From an uncultured Collinsella sp. (GTDB taxonomy: Bacteria; Actinomycetota; Coriobacteriia; Coriobacteriales; Coriobacteriaceae): a stretch of 22,514 bases of DNA. A program made the translations under genes and the position numbers. Shown one piece after another: positions 1-7,092 of the stretch. The DNA lies in contig CABQHT010000031.1 in assembly GCA_902464035.1 (NCBI GenBank), positions 1 to 22,514 of the forward strand, in the 5' to 3' direction. Position 1 is the stretch's first letter; the number at the start of each line of letters is the position of its first letter. A model generated the notes under the pieces. The model was not told where the DNA came from, did not search any database, and saw nothing but the letters and a program-made list of their open reading frames with translations.

Positions 1-556
1 CCATCGAGTTAATGAGCAGACGGAGCTTGGAAAGATCGAAGCCCAGGCGCTTGTAGAACTCCATGAGCATAATGATGCACTCGGCGTCTGCCGCCGGATC
101 GGGAGCGCCGAGCCACTCGATGCCTACCTGGTGGAACTGGCGCAGGCGACCCTTCTGGGGACGCTCGCCGCGGAACATGGCCTCGGCGTAGTACGCCTTA
201 AACGGCGTGGAGCCCTGGGGCACCAGATTGTTCTCCACGACGGCGCGCACCACACCAGCCGTGCCCTCGGGGCGAAGCGCCAGGCGCTGCTTGGGCTTGA
301 GCTTGGTGTCGGTGCCCTCGGTAAAGACGCGCTCCAGGTTGGCGCCGCTAAAGACGCGGAACATCTCCTTGCGAACGACGTCGGTCGACTGGCCGATGCC
401 GTGGACAAAGACGTCCACCTGCTCGATCGCGGGCGTCTCGATGGGCTTAAAGCCAAACGGCTCGAACACGCCGGCCGCAATCTGCTGCATCTTTTGCCAG
501 GCGCGCATCTCGGCGCCGATAAGGTCGCGGGTTCCCTCCGCCTTCTGTGCCTGCAT
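1..556 (-). CDS. hisS: Histidyl-tRNA synthetase, N-terminal part (cut by window edge)
   Basis: Class II aminoacyl-tRNA synthetase that charges tRNA-His with histidine in the cytoplasm. About 185 N-terminal residues are present; the rest lies beyond position 1. It opens with the family start KAEGTRDLIG (residues 5-14). RLALRPEGTAGVVRA (about 91-105) and the class II motif 2 region FRGERPQKGRLRQFHQ (about 128-143), which contacts ATP and the acceptor end, are intact. The ATG at 556 is preceded by AAAGGTG at good spacing. A perfect TATAAT lies about 45 bases upstream at 599-604. No T-box leader is visible, so the synthetase does not appear to be controlled by uncharged tRNA through that route. 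Identity is secure; only the partial length limits the call. Confidence 0.95.
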   Translation of the reverse strand, partial: MQAQKAEGTRDLIGAEMRAWQKMQQIAAGVFEPFGFKPIETPAIEQVDVFVHGIGQSTDVVRKEMFRVFSGANLERVFTEGTDTKLKPKQRLALRPEGTAGVVRAVVENNLVPQGSTPFKAYYAEAMFRGERPQKGRLRQFHQVGIEWLGAPDPAADAECIIMLMEFYKRLGFDLSKLRLLINSM

Positions 557-598
557 GGGCAAACACCTTTCTTTTGTATCGCGTCATAGGTAGTGGAC

Positions 599-604
599 AT
601 TATA
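599..604 (-). promoter_or_regulatory. Putative -10 box of hisS
   Basis: On the minus strand this reads TATAAT, a perfect -10 hexamer, which would give a leader of about 36 bases before the hisS ATG. The matching -35 region is GC-rich and poor. It falls at the foot of the first long hairpin (621-682), so the structure and the promoter nearly touch. Confidence 0.5.
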
Positions 605-620
605 CGGCACAAAGCAGCAA

Positions 621-682
621 CGCGGCGGCGTGTCTGACCGAACGAGGGTATGGGGACTCGTTCGGCCAGACGCGCCGCCGCG
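621..682. repeat. Long inverted repeat 1 upstream of hisS
   Basis: Arms 621-646 and 657-682 pair over 26 bases with two G-U type differences around a 10-base loop. It is the first of three consecutive long hairpins filling the gap between the MFS gene and hisS. There is no T-tract, so it is not a standard intrinsic terminator. The slightly diverged arms suggest selection for pairing or a palindromic repeat element. Confidence 0.8.
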
Positions 683-687
683 GTTTG

Positions 688-751
688 TGATCCCTTTTCC
701 TCCGTCCCCTTCGGATTACGTGATCCCTTGGGGACGGAGGAAAAGGGATCA
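688..751. repeat. Perfect 22-bp inverted repeat 2 upstream of hisS
   Basis: Arms 688-709 and 730-751 are perfect reverse complements of 22 bases, separated by 20 bases. The spacer ends with TGATCCCTT (721-729), a direct copy of the start of the left arm (688-696), so the left part of the arm occurs three times counting orientation. No T-tract follows on either strand. It lies in the 303-base non-coding stretch 557-859, where no gene is seen. Confidence 0.85.
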
Positions 752-759
752 TTTCGTAG

Positions 760-827
760 GCCCGTGGCTGCCCTGGAAACCGAATGACGGTACGAGCATC
801 CATTCGGCTTCCACGGCAGCCACGGGC
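760..827. repeat. Long inverted repeat 3 downstream of the MFS gene
   Basis: Arms 760-786 and 801-827 pair over 27 bases with one G-U and one mismatch around a 14-base loop. It lies about 30 bases past the stop codon of the MFS gene, so it could cap that transcript's 3' end, but no run of T follows. Confidence 0.8.
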
Positions 828-859
828 AGAACAGACAAACAGGAATAGGCGGCGACCCG

Positions 860-2164
860 CTACTCCCCCGCCACGCTCGCGCGCAGCTTGGCGGCAATGG
901 GCTCGGATGCCAGCAGGAACACGAGCATGACCACGGAGCACGCCAGGCATACAATCCAGGTGCTCGCAAAGGAGCTCGTGGCATCGAACAGCACGCCCGA
1001 GACGATGGCGCCCACGGTGCCGCCGACCATCTCGAGCGAGGTAATGGTGCCCGTGACCTTGCCGAGGTCGGCCATACCAAACTGCTTGGACGCGGCAATG
1101 GTAGGCGTGATGGTGCCCATGCACGTTCCGATACCAAAGCTCACAGCAGCGACAATAGGACCAAGGTCCGTCGTCGGGAAGCACAGCGCCACACAGGCGA
1201 CAATACACGCAACGGATCCAAGGATATTGCCAAAGCGCAGGCCAAAGCGGTCATAGATGGCACCGAGCGAAATTTTGGCGATAACGACGGTGACCATGTA
1301 GGCCGAAAGCACGGTACCTGCCCACATGGGATCGTGGCCGCCCGTGACGATCTTGGCGCCGTTGACGGTAACACTCGTCATGTTGGTGACTTGGTTGGGC
1401 AGGATGGCGCCATTGACCAGGCCCATAAAGAGGAAGGCGACGACAAGCAGCCAAAACGCCGGGCTCTTCTTGATACGAGACCAGCCGACGCTAACCTCGG
1501 GCGCCGTGTGCTCGTCCTTGTCGCCAGCCGTCGAGACGGACGGATCGCCCGGGTTCTCGCCGAGCGGCTTCAGGCCGATCTCGGAAGGCTTGGTGCGGAA
1601 GGAGTAGGCCGTGATGGGCAGTGCCGCCACAATGCAGACGGCAGCGAGTACCAGGAACGCAGAGCGCCAGCCAACACCCACGATAAGCGAGCTCACGATC
1701 GGCGAGAGAATAGCTCCGCCAAAGCCCGAACCCGAAAGTGCGATGGAAATGGCAAGGCCGCGCTTGGCGGTAAACCAGTTGGCGGTCACCAGGCTAATGA
1801 GCAGACGGGTCGAGGCCACAGCGAAGCAGCCCGAAACGGCAAAGAGCACGTAGACCTGCCAAAGCTCACCCACAAAGCTCATGCCCGCGAGCACCGCCGA
1901 GGTAGCGATAACGGTTAGGGAGCCCAAAACGCGACCACTAACCTTGTCGGCAACATGGCCAATGACAAGCGATCCGATAACGCTCACCACCGTGGAGATC
2001 GCATTGGAGATGTTGTACTGCGCAAGAGAAATACCCAAGTCGCTGACGATGAGCGGCTGAAACAGGCTCATGCAGTTAACGAAAATCGTGTAGCACGTGG
2101 CCATGATCACAAAGCCGGAGGCCACCACGAGCCAGCCGGGGAAAAATTTACGTTGCTGGGACAT
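860..2164 (-). CDS. MFS transporter, 12-helix type
   Basis: Major facilitator superfamily permease of 434 residues, the usual family length. The sequence alternates about twelve hydrophobic segments, starting with WLVVASGFVIMATCYTIFV near residues 11-29, with a hydrophilic loop of about 40 residues in the middle (around 205-240: SEIGLKPLGENPGDP onward). The NWFTAKRGLAISIALSGSG stretch resembles the oxalate/formate-antiporter-like and monocarboxylate-type branch, so an anionic or carboxylate substrate is plausible but not shown. The ATG at 2164 has AAGGAG upstream, lying at the very end of the preceding amidohydrolase gene, whose stop codon ends only three bases before this start. The two are almost certainly one operon, suggesting that the permease imports or exports the substrate or product of that enzyme. 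Confidence 0.9.
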   Translation of the reverse strand: MSQQRKFFPGWLVVASGFVIMATCYTIFVNCMSLFQPLIVSDLGISLAQYNISNAISTVVSVIGSLVIGHVADKVSGRVLGSLTVIATSAVLAGMSFVGELWQVYVLFAVSGCFAVASTRLLISLVTANWFTAKRGLAISIALSGSGFGGAILSPIVSSLIVGVGWRSAFLVLAAVCIVAALPITAYSFRTKPSEIGLKPLGENPGDPSVSTAGDKDEHTAPEVSVGWSRIKKSPAFWLLVVAFLFMGLVNGAILPNQVTNMTSVTVNGAKIVTGGHDPMWAGTVLSAYMVTVVIAKISLGAIYDRFGLRFGNILGSVACIVACVALCFPTTDLGPIVAAVSFGIGTCMGTITPTIAASKQFGMADLGKVTGTITSLEMVGGTVGAIVSGVLFDATSSFASTWIVCLACSVVMLVFLLASEPIAAKLRASVAGE

Positions 2165-2167
2165 GGA

Positions 2168-3469
2168 TTACTCCTTGTGGTCCGCAATGTATCCGAGAGC
2201 GACGGCGGCATAAGCCGCGGCGCCGAGGGGAAGCTCGGCATCGTTAAAGCGCGCCTTGGGATGATGCTGGGCAAAATGCTCGTCCGTATCGGTCACGGCC
2301 GCGCCCATCGTAAAGTACGCACTTGGGATCTCGCTCGAGATAAGTGCGAAATCCTCGCTCGCCATGGCGTGGAATAGCGGCAGGAAGGCAGCCTTGGGCA
2401 GCACCGCGCCCACGTAGCCAAGCGAGGCCTGGGTCATATCGCTGTCGAGCACGAGCGGCGGAACGTCCGAAAGCGTCTCGATGGTTGCCGGCGTACGATA
2501 TGTTGCGGCAACGCCGTTTACGACCTCCGCGATACGCTCCTTGAGATGAGTCATGAGCTCGACATCGAAGCCGCGCAGCGTTCCCTCGAGCACACAGGTG
2601 TCGGGGATGACGTTGGCCGCCAAGCCGCCAGCGAACTTACCAACGGTAAGTGCGACTTCCTTGGCCGCTGGCACCTCGCGGGAGATAAGCTCCTGGAGCG
2701 CCAGGTGCACATGGACGCCAGCCGTGATGGGGTCAATGCAGATCTCGGGGCTCGAGCCATGGCCGCCCTTGCCCTGCAGCGTGATGCGGAAACCGTACAC
2801 GCCCGAGAGCGCCGGACTCCCATAGAGCACTAGGCCGAGCGGCGACTGGCTGTTGACGTGCATGGCAAAAGCCGCCTGAGGACGCGGGTTCTCGAGCAAG
2901 CCGTCGGCGATGGCAGCGCGTGCCCCCTCAAAGGTCTCCTCACCCGGCTGGAACAGCAGTTTGACGGTGGCATTGGCGTCGACAAGCTCGGCCTCGCGGG
3001 CCTTGAGCAAACGGGCCGCGCCGAGCAGCGCCGTCGCATGCATATCGTGGCCACAAGCGTGCATGCAGCCGTTGGTGGAAGCGAAAGGCTCACCCGATTC
3101 CTCGACAACGGGCAGGGCATCCATGTCGCCGCGAAGCATGATAACCGTACCGGCCTGCTCGTCCGCACACGCACCATTGCCCTGAGCAGCCGCGGCCGCA
3201 CCGGCACCGATCAGGCCAACAACACAGGAGCCGTCGACAAGCGTGGCGAACGGGATGCCCATCTCGGTCAGACGTGCCTGGATATACGCAGAGGTTTGCG
3301 GAAGGCGATTACCCAACTCGGGCGTCTGATGCAGATCGTGGCGCCACACAGCGAGCTCGTCTGCAAAAGCCTGAGCTTCTGCAACGAGACCGTCACCGAC
3401 AGCGGCCTGCGCCGCTGCGGTGGCCTTGGGCGCTGATTGCGGTTGAAGATCGGACAGAGCTGGTGCCAT
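2168..3469 (-). CDS. M20D family amidohydrolase / metallopeptidase
   Basis: Zinc-type hydrolase of 433 residues in the hippurate hydrolase, IAA-amino acid hydrolase and carboxypeptidase group, which splits the amide bond of N-acyl amino acids. Visible motifs: RGDMDALPVVEE (about 113-124), ACGHDMHATALLGAA with metal ligands Cys139 and His141, FQPGEETFEGA with the catalytic Glu pair 177-178, AMHVN with His204, SEDFALISSEIPSAYF, and a final His near 402. A small lid domain sits between about 205 and 330. I chose the ATG at 3469 rather than the longer frame to 3523 because GGAGG lies just upstream and the family begins here. It is followed immediately by an MFS permease gene. The natural substrate cannot be told from sequence. 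Confidence 0.92.
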   Translation of the reverse strand: MAPALSDLQPQSAPKATAAAQAAVGDGLVAEAQAFADELAVWRHDLHQTPELGNRLPQTSAYIQARLTEMGIPFATLVDGSCVVGLIGAGAAAAAQGNGACADEQAGTVIMLRGDMDALPVVEESGEPFASTNGCMHACGHDMHATALLGAARLLKAREAELVDANATVKLLFQPGEETFEGARAAIADGLLENPRPQAAFAMHVNSQSPLGLVLYGSPALSGVYGFRITLQGKGGHGSSPEICIDPITAGVHVHLALQELISREVPAAKEVALTVGKFAGGLAANVIPDTCVLEGTLRGFDVELMTHLKERIAEVVNGVAATYRTPATIETLSDVPPLVLDSDMTQASLGYVGAVLPKAAFLPLFHAMASEDFALISSEIPSAYFTMGAAVTDTDEHFAQHHPKARFNDAELPLGAAAYAAVALGYIADHKE

Positions 3470-3499
3470 AAATGCCCTCCAGTAACGTTTTTGCAGCAA

Positions 3500-3521
3500 G
3501 CACTTTGATAGCGTAAAGTGC
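3500..3521. promoter_or_regulatory. Inverted repeat, possible operator of the M20D-MFS operon
   Basis: GCACTTT (3500-3506) and AAAGTGC (3515-3521) form a perfect 7-bp inverted repeat with an 8-base spacer, 31-52 bases upstream of the M20D start codon. The position fits a repressor site or a leader stem-loop. No convincing -35/-10 pair could be fixed around it. Confidence 0.4.
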
Positions 3522-3547
3522 AAGGTACAACTTTAAGGGCGACGCAT

Positions 3548-3573
3548 AAAAAATGCCGCCCCGAGAGGGCGGC
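3548..3573 (-). terminator. Rho-independent terminator of the EamA transporter gene
   Basis: On the minus strand a 7-bp GC stem GCCGCCC/GGGCGGC (3555-3573) with a 5-base loop is followed by ATTTTTT (3548-3554). It starts about 13 bases after the EamA stop codon and separates that gene from the M20D-MFS operon. Confidence 0.88.
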
Positions 3574-3585
3574 GCAACAAGTTGT

Positions 3586-4569
3586 TTACAATTGCGGGCG
3601 CGGCTTTTTGCGCAAAAAATCAAAGTGAGTCTCGCTCAAGATAATCGACAGGAAGATAAGCACGAAGCCGGCGAGCAGGCGCGAGGTGAGCGCCTCCCCC
3701 ATCAGCAGCACCGAAAACAACACGCCCGAAGGCGACTCCATCGAAAGAAGCAGTGAGCCCGTCGAGGCGGGGACATGCGCCAAACCGACGTTTTGGACGA
3801 GCAGCGCCACGCATGTGCAGCCCACCGAGAGGAAAACAGCCACACCGATAAACTCCGGCGTCCATGCAGAGAGGGGCGCCTGAGTCTCGAATAGCAGCGA
3901 CGTGATTAAACTCAAAACGCCATTGCCCACAAACATCCAAAACGTGATGACGTTGATGTCCATCTTGCGACCGTACTGGGCAGTCACCGCCATCTGGATG
4001 GCGAAGAAGATCGCGCCGCCCAAGGTAATAACATCGCCGGCATTGAACTCGACGCTATCGAGCGCTACCAGGCCAATACCCGCCAGGCACAACAACGCTG
4101 CACCCAGGTTATACCGGGTAAGCTTTTCACCGCTCAGGACATAGCTTGCAAACGGCACAAGGATGCAATACGTGCCGGTCAAAAAAGCGCTCTTGCCCGC
4201 CGTGGTCTGTGCCAGGCCGATCGTCTGCAAACCGTAGGCACCCCACATGAGCGCACCCATGCCAAGCCCGACGATCAGGTTGCGGGCATTGAAATGAGCG
4301 ATGATGCGCTTATGGAAAATTGCAAACATAACCAGTGATGCCGGGAGAAAGCGAACATAGACCAGCTCGAACACCGGAATGGTGTCGAGTGCGTCCTTCA
4401 TAGTGGTAAAGGAGTAGCCCCAGATAATCGCCACCGAAAGCAGTAGAACTTTCCAGAACAACGGCGAGCGTGCGCCGGCACCCCGGGGAATACCACCCGC
4501 GCCCAAATCCTCACGGGCTACAGGGCTATCGGGCATGTTTTCGATTTCGTTGGCAGCGTATTGGGCCAT
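3586..4569 (-). CDS. EamA/DMT family transporter
   Basis: Drug/metabolite transporter superfamily protein of 327 residues with about ten membrane segments in two EamA repeats. After a hydrophilic leader of roughly 40 residues the first repeat begins at LFWKVLLLSVAIIWGYSF and carries FELVYVRFLPASLVMF. The second repeat begins near NAGDVITLGGAIFFAIQMAV and ends in LLAGFVLIFLSIILSETHF before a basic tail. Such proteins export amino acids or other small metabolites, but the substrate is not predictable. The ATG at 4569 is chosen over the upstream GTG at 4584 because GAGG stands seven bases before it. The gene appears to be its own unit: an upstream terminator at 4641-4675 and its own terminator at 3548-3573 bracket it. 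Confidence 0.9.
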   Translation of the reverse strand: MAQYAANEIENMPDSPVAREDLGAGGIPRGAGARSPLFWKVLLLSVAIIWGYSFTTMKDALDTIPVFELVYVRFLPASLVMFAIFHKRIIAHFNARNLIVGLGMGALMWGAYGLQTIGLAQTTAGKSAFLTGTYCILVPFASYVLSGEKLTRYNLGAALLCLAGIGLVALDSVEFNAGDVITLGGAIFFAIQMAVTAQYGRKMDINVITFWMFVGNGVLSLITSLLFETQAPLSAWTPEFIGVAVFLSVGCTCVALLVQNVGLAHVPASTGSLLLSMESPSGVLFSVLLMGEALTSRLLAGFVLIFLSIILSETHFDFLRKKPRPQL

Positions 4570-4640
4570 GGAACATCCTCGCACTCAATCTGGGCGTGGT
4601 GTCCGCACGCGTATGGCTGCGTGCCGCCTCATGGTCAAAT

Positions 4641-4675
4641 AAAAACGGGACGCGCCGGACCCCCGGCACGCCCCG
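4641..4675 (-). terminator. Rho-independent terminator after the YhgE pair
   Basis: Stem 4646-4658 / 4663-4675 (13 positions with one G-U and one mismatch, 4-base loop) is followed on the minus strand by TTTTTATTT (4637-4645). It lies about 230 bases beyond the stop of the 729-residue YhgE gene and about 70 bases before the EamA start, so it insulates the two transcripts. Confidence 0.8.
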
Positions 4676-4763
4676 CTACTGTAGCAACAACCAAGCAACC
4701 CACGCAATTCACTACGCTAAAGCGTCGGTACAGAAAACCTCGATGTTCCGGCAACGTCAGCGA

Positions 4764-4862
4764 AAACGCCCCTAAGCGAGCAAGGTGACGTGAAATGAAA
4801 GGGCGCTGACCTTCTGGTCGCGCCCTTGAAATTGAACGTCAGATTGCCGCTTAGGGACGTTT
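4764..4862. repeat. Nested inverted repeat (cruciform-like element)
   Basis: Outer arms 4764-4791 and 4836-4862 pair over about 25 bases with a few mismatches. Inside is a second hairpin, 4799-4811 with 4816-4827 around the loop TTCT. The 333-base stretch 4570-4902 holds no gene; it contains this element, the stem-loop 4876-4903 and the terminator 4641-4675. The element may be a processing or transcript-stability structure or a non-autonomous repeat. Confidence 0.75.
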
Positions 4863-4875
4863 GCAGCGTCGAGCC

Positions 4876-4903
4876 GTTACGCGGTTTGGTAAAACCGCGT
4901 AAC
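4876..4903 (-). repeat. Perfect stem-loop abutting the YhgE stop codon
   Basis: Arms 4876-4887 and 4892-4903 are perfect 12-base complements around a 4-base loop. The stem begins with the last base of the TAG stop codon of the 729-residue YhgE protein gene. No T-tract follows, so it may act as a 3' stabiliser of the mRNA rather than a terminator. Confidence 0.7.
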
Positions 4904-7092
4904 TAAATAAGCTTTGTTGACTCCAGCTTTTCGATAATCCAGTCGTTGGCTTTGATGACCGGGCGGCGGAAGACGACGCCCAGTGCCAGCGACGGAATCA
5001 GATAGCTCGCCAGAATGCCAAGTTCAACCCAGTACTCCATATGGTAGGCGCCAGCCATGGCGGCATGCATGGCGTTGATGCCGTGGGTGAACGGCAGGAA
5101 CGGATAGATCGCCTGGAACACAGGGCCGGTCATCTCGATGGGGAACGTACCGCCCGAACCGCCGACCTGCATAACCAACAGCACGACGGCGAGCGCCTTA
5201 CCGATATCACCAAACGACACGGTGAGCGTGTAGACGATATTGGAGAACACGAGACTCGCGACCCAGCCGGCAAGTACAAACTGCAGCGGGTTGTCGCATT
5301 GGATGCCAAAGAACAGGATGTCGCCCGCGCACACGAGTGTCGCCTGCAGCAGGGCCAGACCTCCAAAGAACAGGTAGCGGCCCAGGTAGATCTCGTGCAG
5401 GCGCACGGGAATCAGCTCGTTGATGAGTTCGTCGTCAACCGAGACCTTCATCATGGCTGCCAGCACGATCGAGCCCACCCACAGCGACAGGATCGTATAG
5501 AACGGCGCCATGGCCGAACCGTAATTGCGGATTGGATAGACCGGCTTACGATCGAGCGCGACGGGACCGGAAAGCGACACGGCCAAACCCTCGGGGTCGT
5601 TGCCGATCATCGTCTTGATCGTCGCCAGGTCACCCGACATCAGGGCGCCGTCGAGCTCGTCCTTGAACGCGCTGATCTTGTCCGATGCCTCACCCAGCTG
5701 GTCAGAAGCCTTGTTGACGAGCCCTGCAGCCTTGGAGAGACCCTTCGCGAGCGAACCAGAGGCGTCGGTCAGACCGCTCACGGCGCTATCCAAGTCACCC
5801 GAGATACCGTTCAGGGAATCCAGAACGCCCGAAATGGTCTTCTTGAGCTCCTTGGCCTTAACCGAGAACGTGGAATCGTAGTCGGACTTGGCTCCCGAGA
5901 TACCCGCCTTGGCATCGGCGATGGCCTGGTCGACCTCGGCACGCGAGTTGTTGACCTCCGCCATGCCGTCCGAAAGGGACTTTGCGGTCGCCGTCAGGTC
6001 CTTCGCATTGTTGCGGTACTCCACGGCAATTCTGCCCAGCGACGTCGCAGCGGACTCGAGACCGTCTTTAAGCTTGTCATCACTCACCTGGTCGGCAAGG
6101 TTGCGGAGCTGATCGGCCATCGCATCGATATCGTCAGCACGCGTATTGAGCGCCGCTGCGGCTTCGTTGAGCTGAGACACCGTAAGGTCAACATGCTGAT
6201 TCGCGGCATCGAATGCCTTCGCAAGCTCGGCGGACACGTTGTCGAACGAGCCCGCGCTTCCGTCAATCGCTGCGTCAACGGCATCGTTGGCGGCCTTGAG
6301 CGCTTCCTTGGAATCATTGATGCCGCTCTTGGCGTGCTCCATCAGCTGCTTCGTCGACTCATCAACGGTGCCCGTCTGCTTGAGCATGCCGCCCGCCGAT
6401 GTCAGTGAATCGGACGTGGAGCTCAAAATGCCCGCGAGCGACGTCGCACTCGCCTGAACGTCCTGCAGGTCCTCGACCGAATCGCCCAGCGTCGAGGACA
6501 GATTGGCGATAAAGTTGCTCACCTGGTCGGTACTCATATAGTCGAGCAGGCTGGACACGGTCTTAAGGCCGATGGTCGTGATGGTCTTGGTAAAGGTCTC
6601 GTTGACCTGACTCTGGACGGCGCTCGAACCCTTTTCAGTCACGATCTGTGCGATGGCGTTGGCCTTCTGGTTCTCATAGAACTCGATATCGGCGTGCTTC
6701 ACCTCGGTCGAGAAAAGCGTCATCATGTCAGCGCTAAACGTTTTAGGGATAACGACGGCAGCGTAGTACGCGCCCGACTTAACGCCCTCAATCGCCTTAT
6801 CGCGGTCGTTGAGGACGACCCAGTCGAAGTTCTCGTTGCCGCGCAGGGTGGCGGTTACGTTTTCGCCCACGTTGACCTCGACGGGAATCAGATCGCTCTC
6901 GTAACCCTCATCGGTGTTGACCACTGCAATCTTAAGGTTGCCGGTATTGCCGTAGGGATCCCAGCTTCCGGCGATGTTAAACCATGCATAGAGACATGGC
7001 ACGATGATCAGGCCCATCACGACGACCATGCCGATCACGGAGCGAGACACGTTTTGGACATCGCGCTTAAACAGGTGCAGGATGTTTTTCAT
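4903..7092 (-). CDS. YhgE/Pip family membrane protein (729 aa)
   Basis: Membrane protein of the YhgE/phage infection protein family, related to ABC-2 type permeases. One N-terminal membrane segment (about 19-39, GMVVVMGLIIVPCLYAWFNI) carries the family signature YAWFNIAGSWDPYGNTG. It is followed by an extracytoplasmic part with the LKIAVVNTDEGY core (about 50-190), then a long Ala/Ser/Asp-rich helical stretch (about 195-500) likely to form coiled coils. Five or so membrane segments lie between about 530 and 710, including the conserved PFLPFTHGINAMH. It starts directly after the stop of the 929-residue paralogue (TAAATG) with GGAGGTGAGG inside that gene's end, so translation is probably coupled. 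The family has been linked to phage receptor function, but its transport role is poorly defined. Confidence 0.92.
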   Translation of the reverse strand: MKNILHLFKRDVQNVSRSVIGMVVVMGLIIVPCLYAWFNIAGSWDPYGNTGNLKIAVVNTDEGYESDLIPVEVNVGENVTATLRGNENFDWVVLNDRDKAIEGVKSGAYYAAVVIPKTFSADMMTLFSTEVKHADIEFYENQKANAIAQIVTEKGSSAVQSQVNETFTKTITTIGLKTVSSLLDYMSTDQVSNFIANLSSTLGDSVEDLQDVQASATSLAGILSSTSDSLTSAGGMLKQTGTVDESTKQLMEHAKSGINDSKEALKAANDAVDAAIDGSAGSFDNVSAELAKAFDAANQHVDLTVSQLNEAAAALNTRADDIDAMADQLRNLADQVSDDKLKDGLESAATSLGRIAVEYRNNAKDLTATAKSLSDGMAEVNNSRAEVDQAIADAKAGISGAKSDYDSTFSVKAKELKKTISGVLDSLNGISGDLDSAVSGLTDASGSLAKGLSKAAGLVNKASDQLGEASDKISAFKDELDGALMSGDLATIKTMIGNDPEGLAVSLSGPVALDRKPVYPIRNYGSAMAPFYTILSLWVGSIVLAAMMKVSVDDELINELIPVRLHEIYLGRYLFFGGLALLQATLVCAGDILFFGIQCDNPLQFVLAGWVASLVFSNIVYTLTVSFGDIGKALAVVLLVMQVGGSGGTFPIEMTGPVFQAIYPFLPFTHGINAMHAAMAGAYHMEYWVELGILASYLIPSLALGVVFRRPVIKANDWIIEKLESTKLI

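Noticed and set aside
557..859. T-box riboswitch in front of hisS
   Set aside because: No TGGNACCGCG-type T-box sequence and no terminator/antiterminator with T-tract on the hisS strand.
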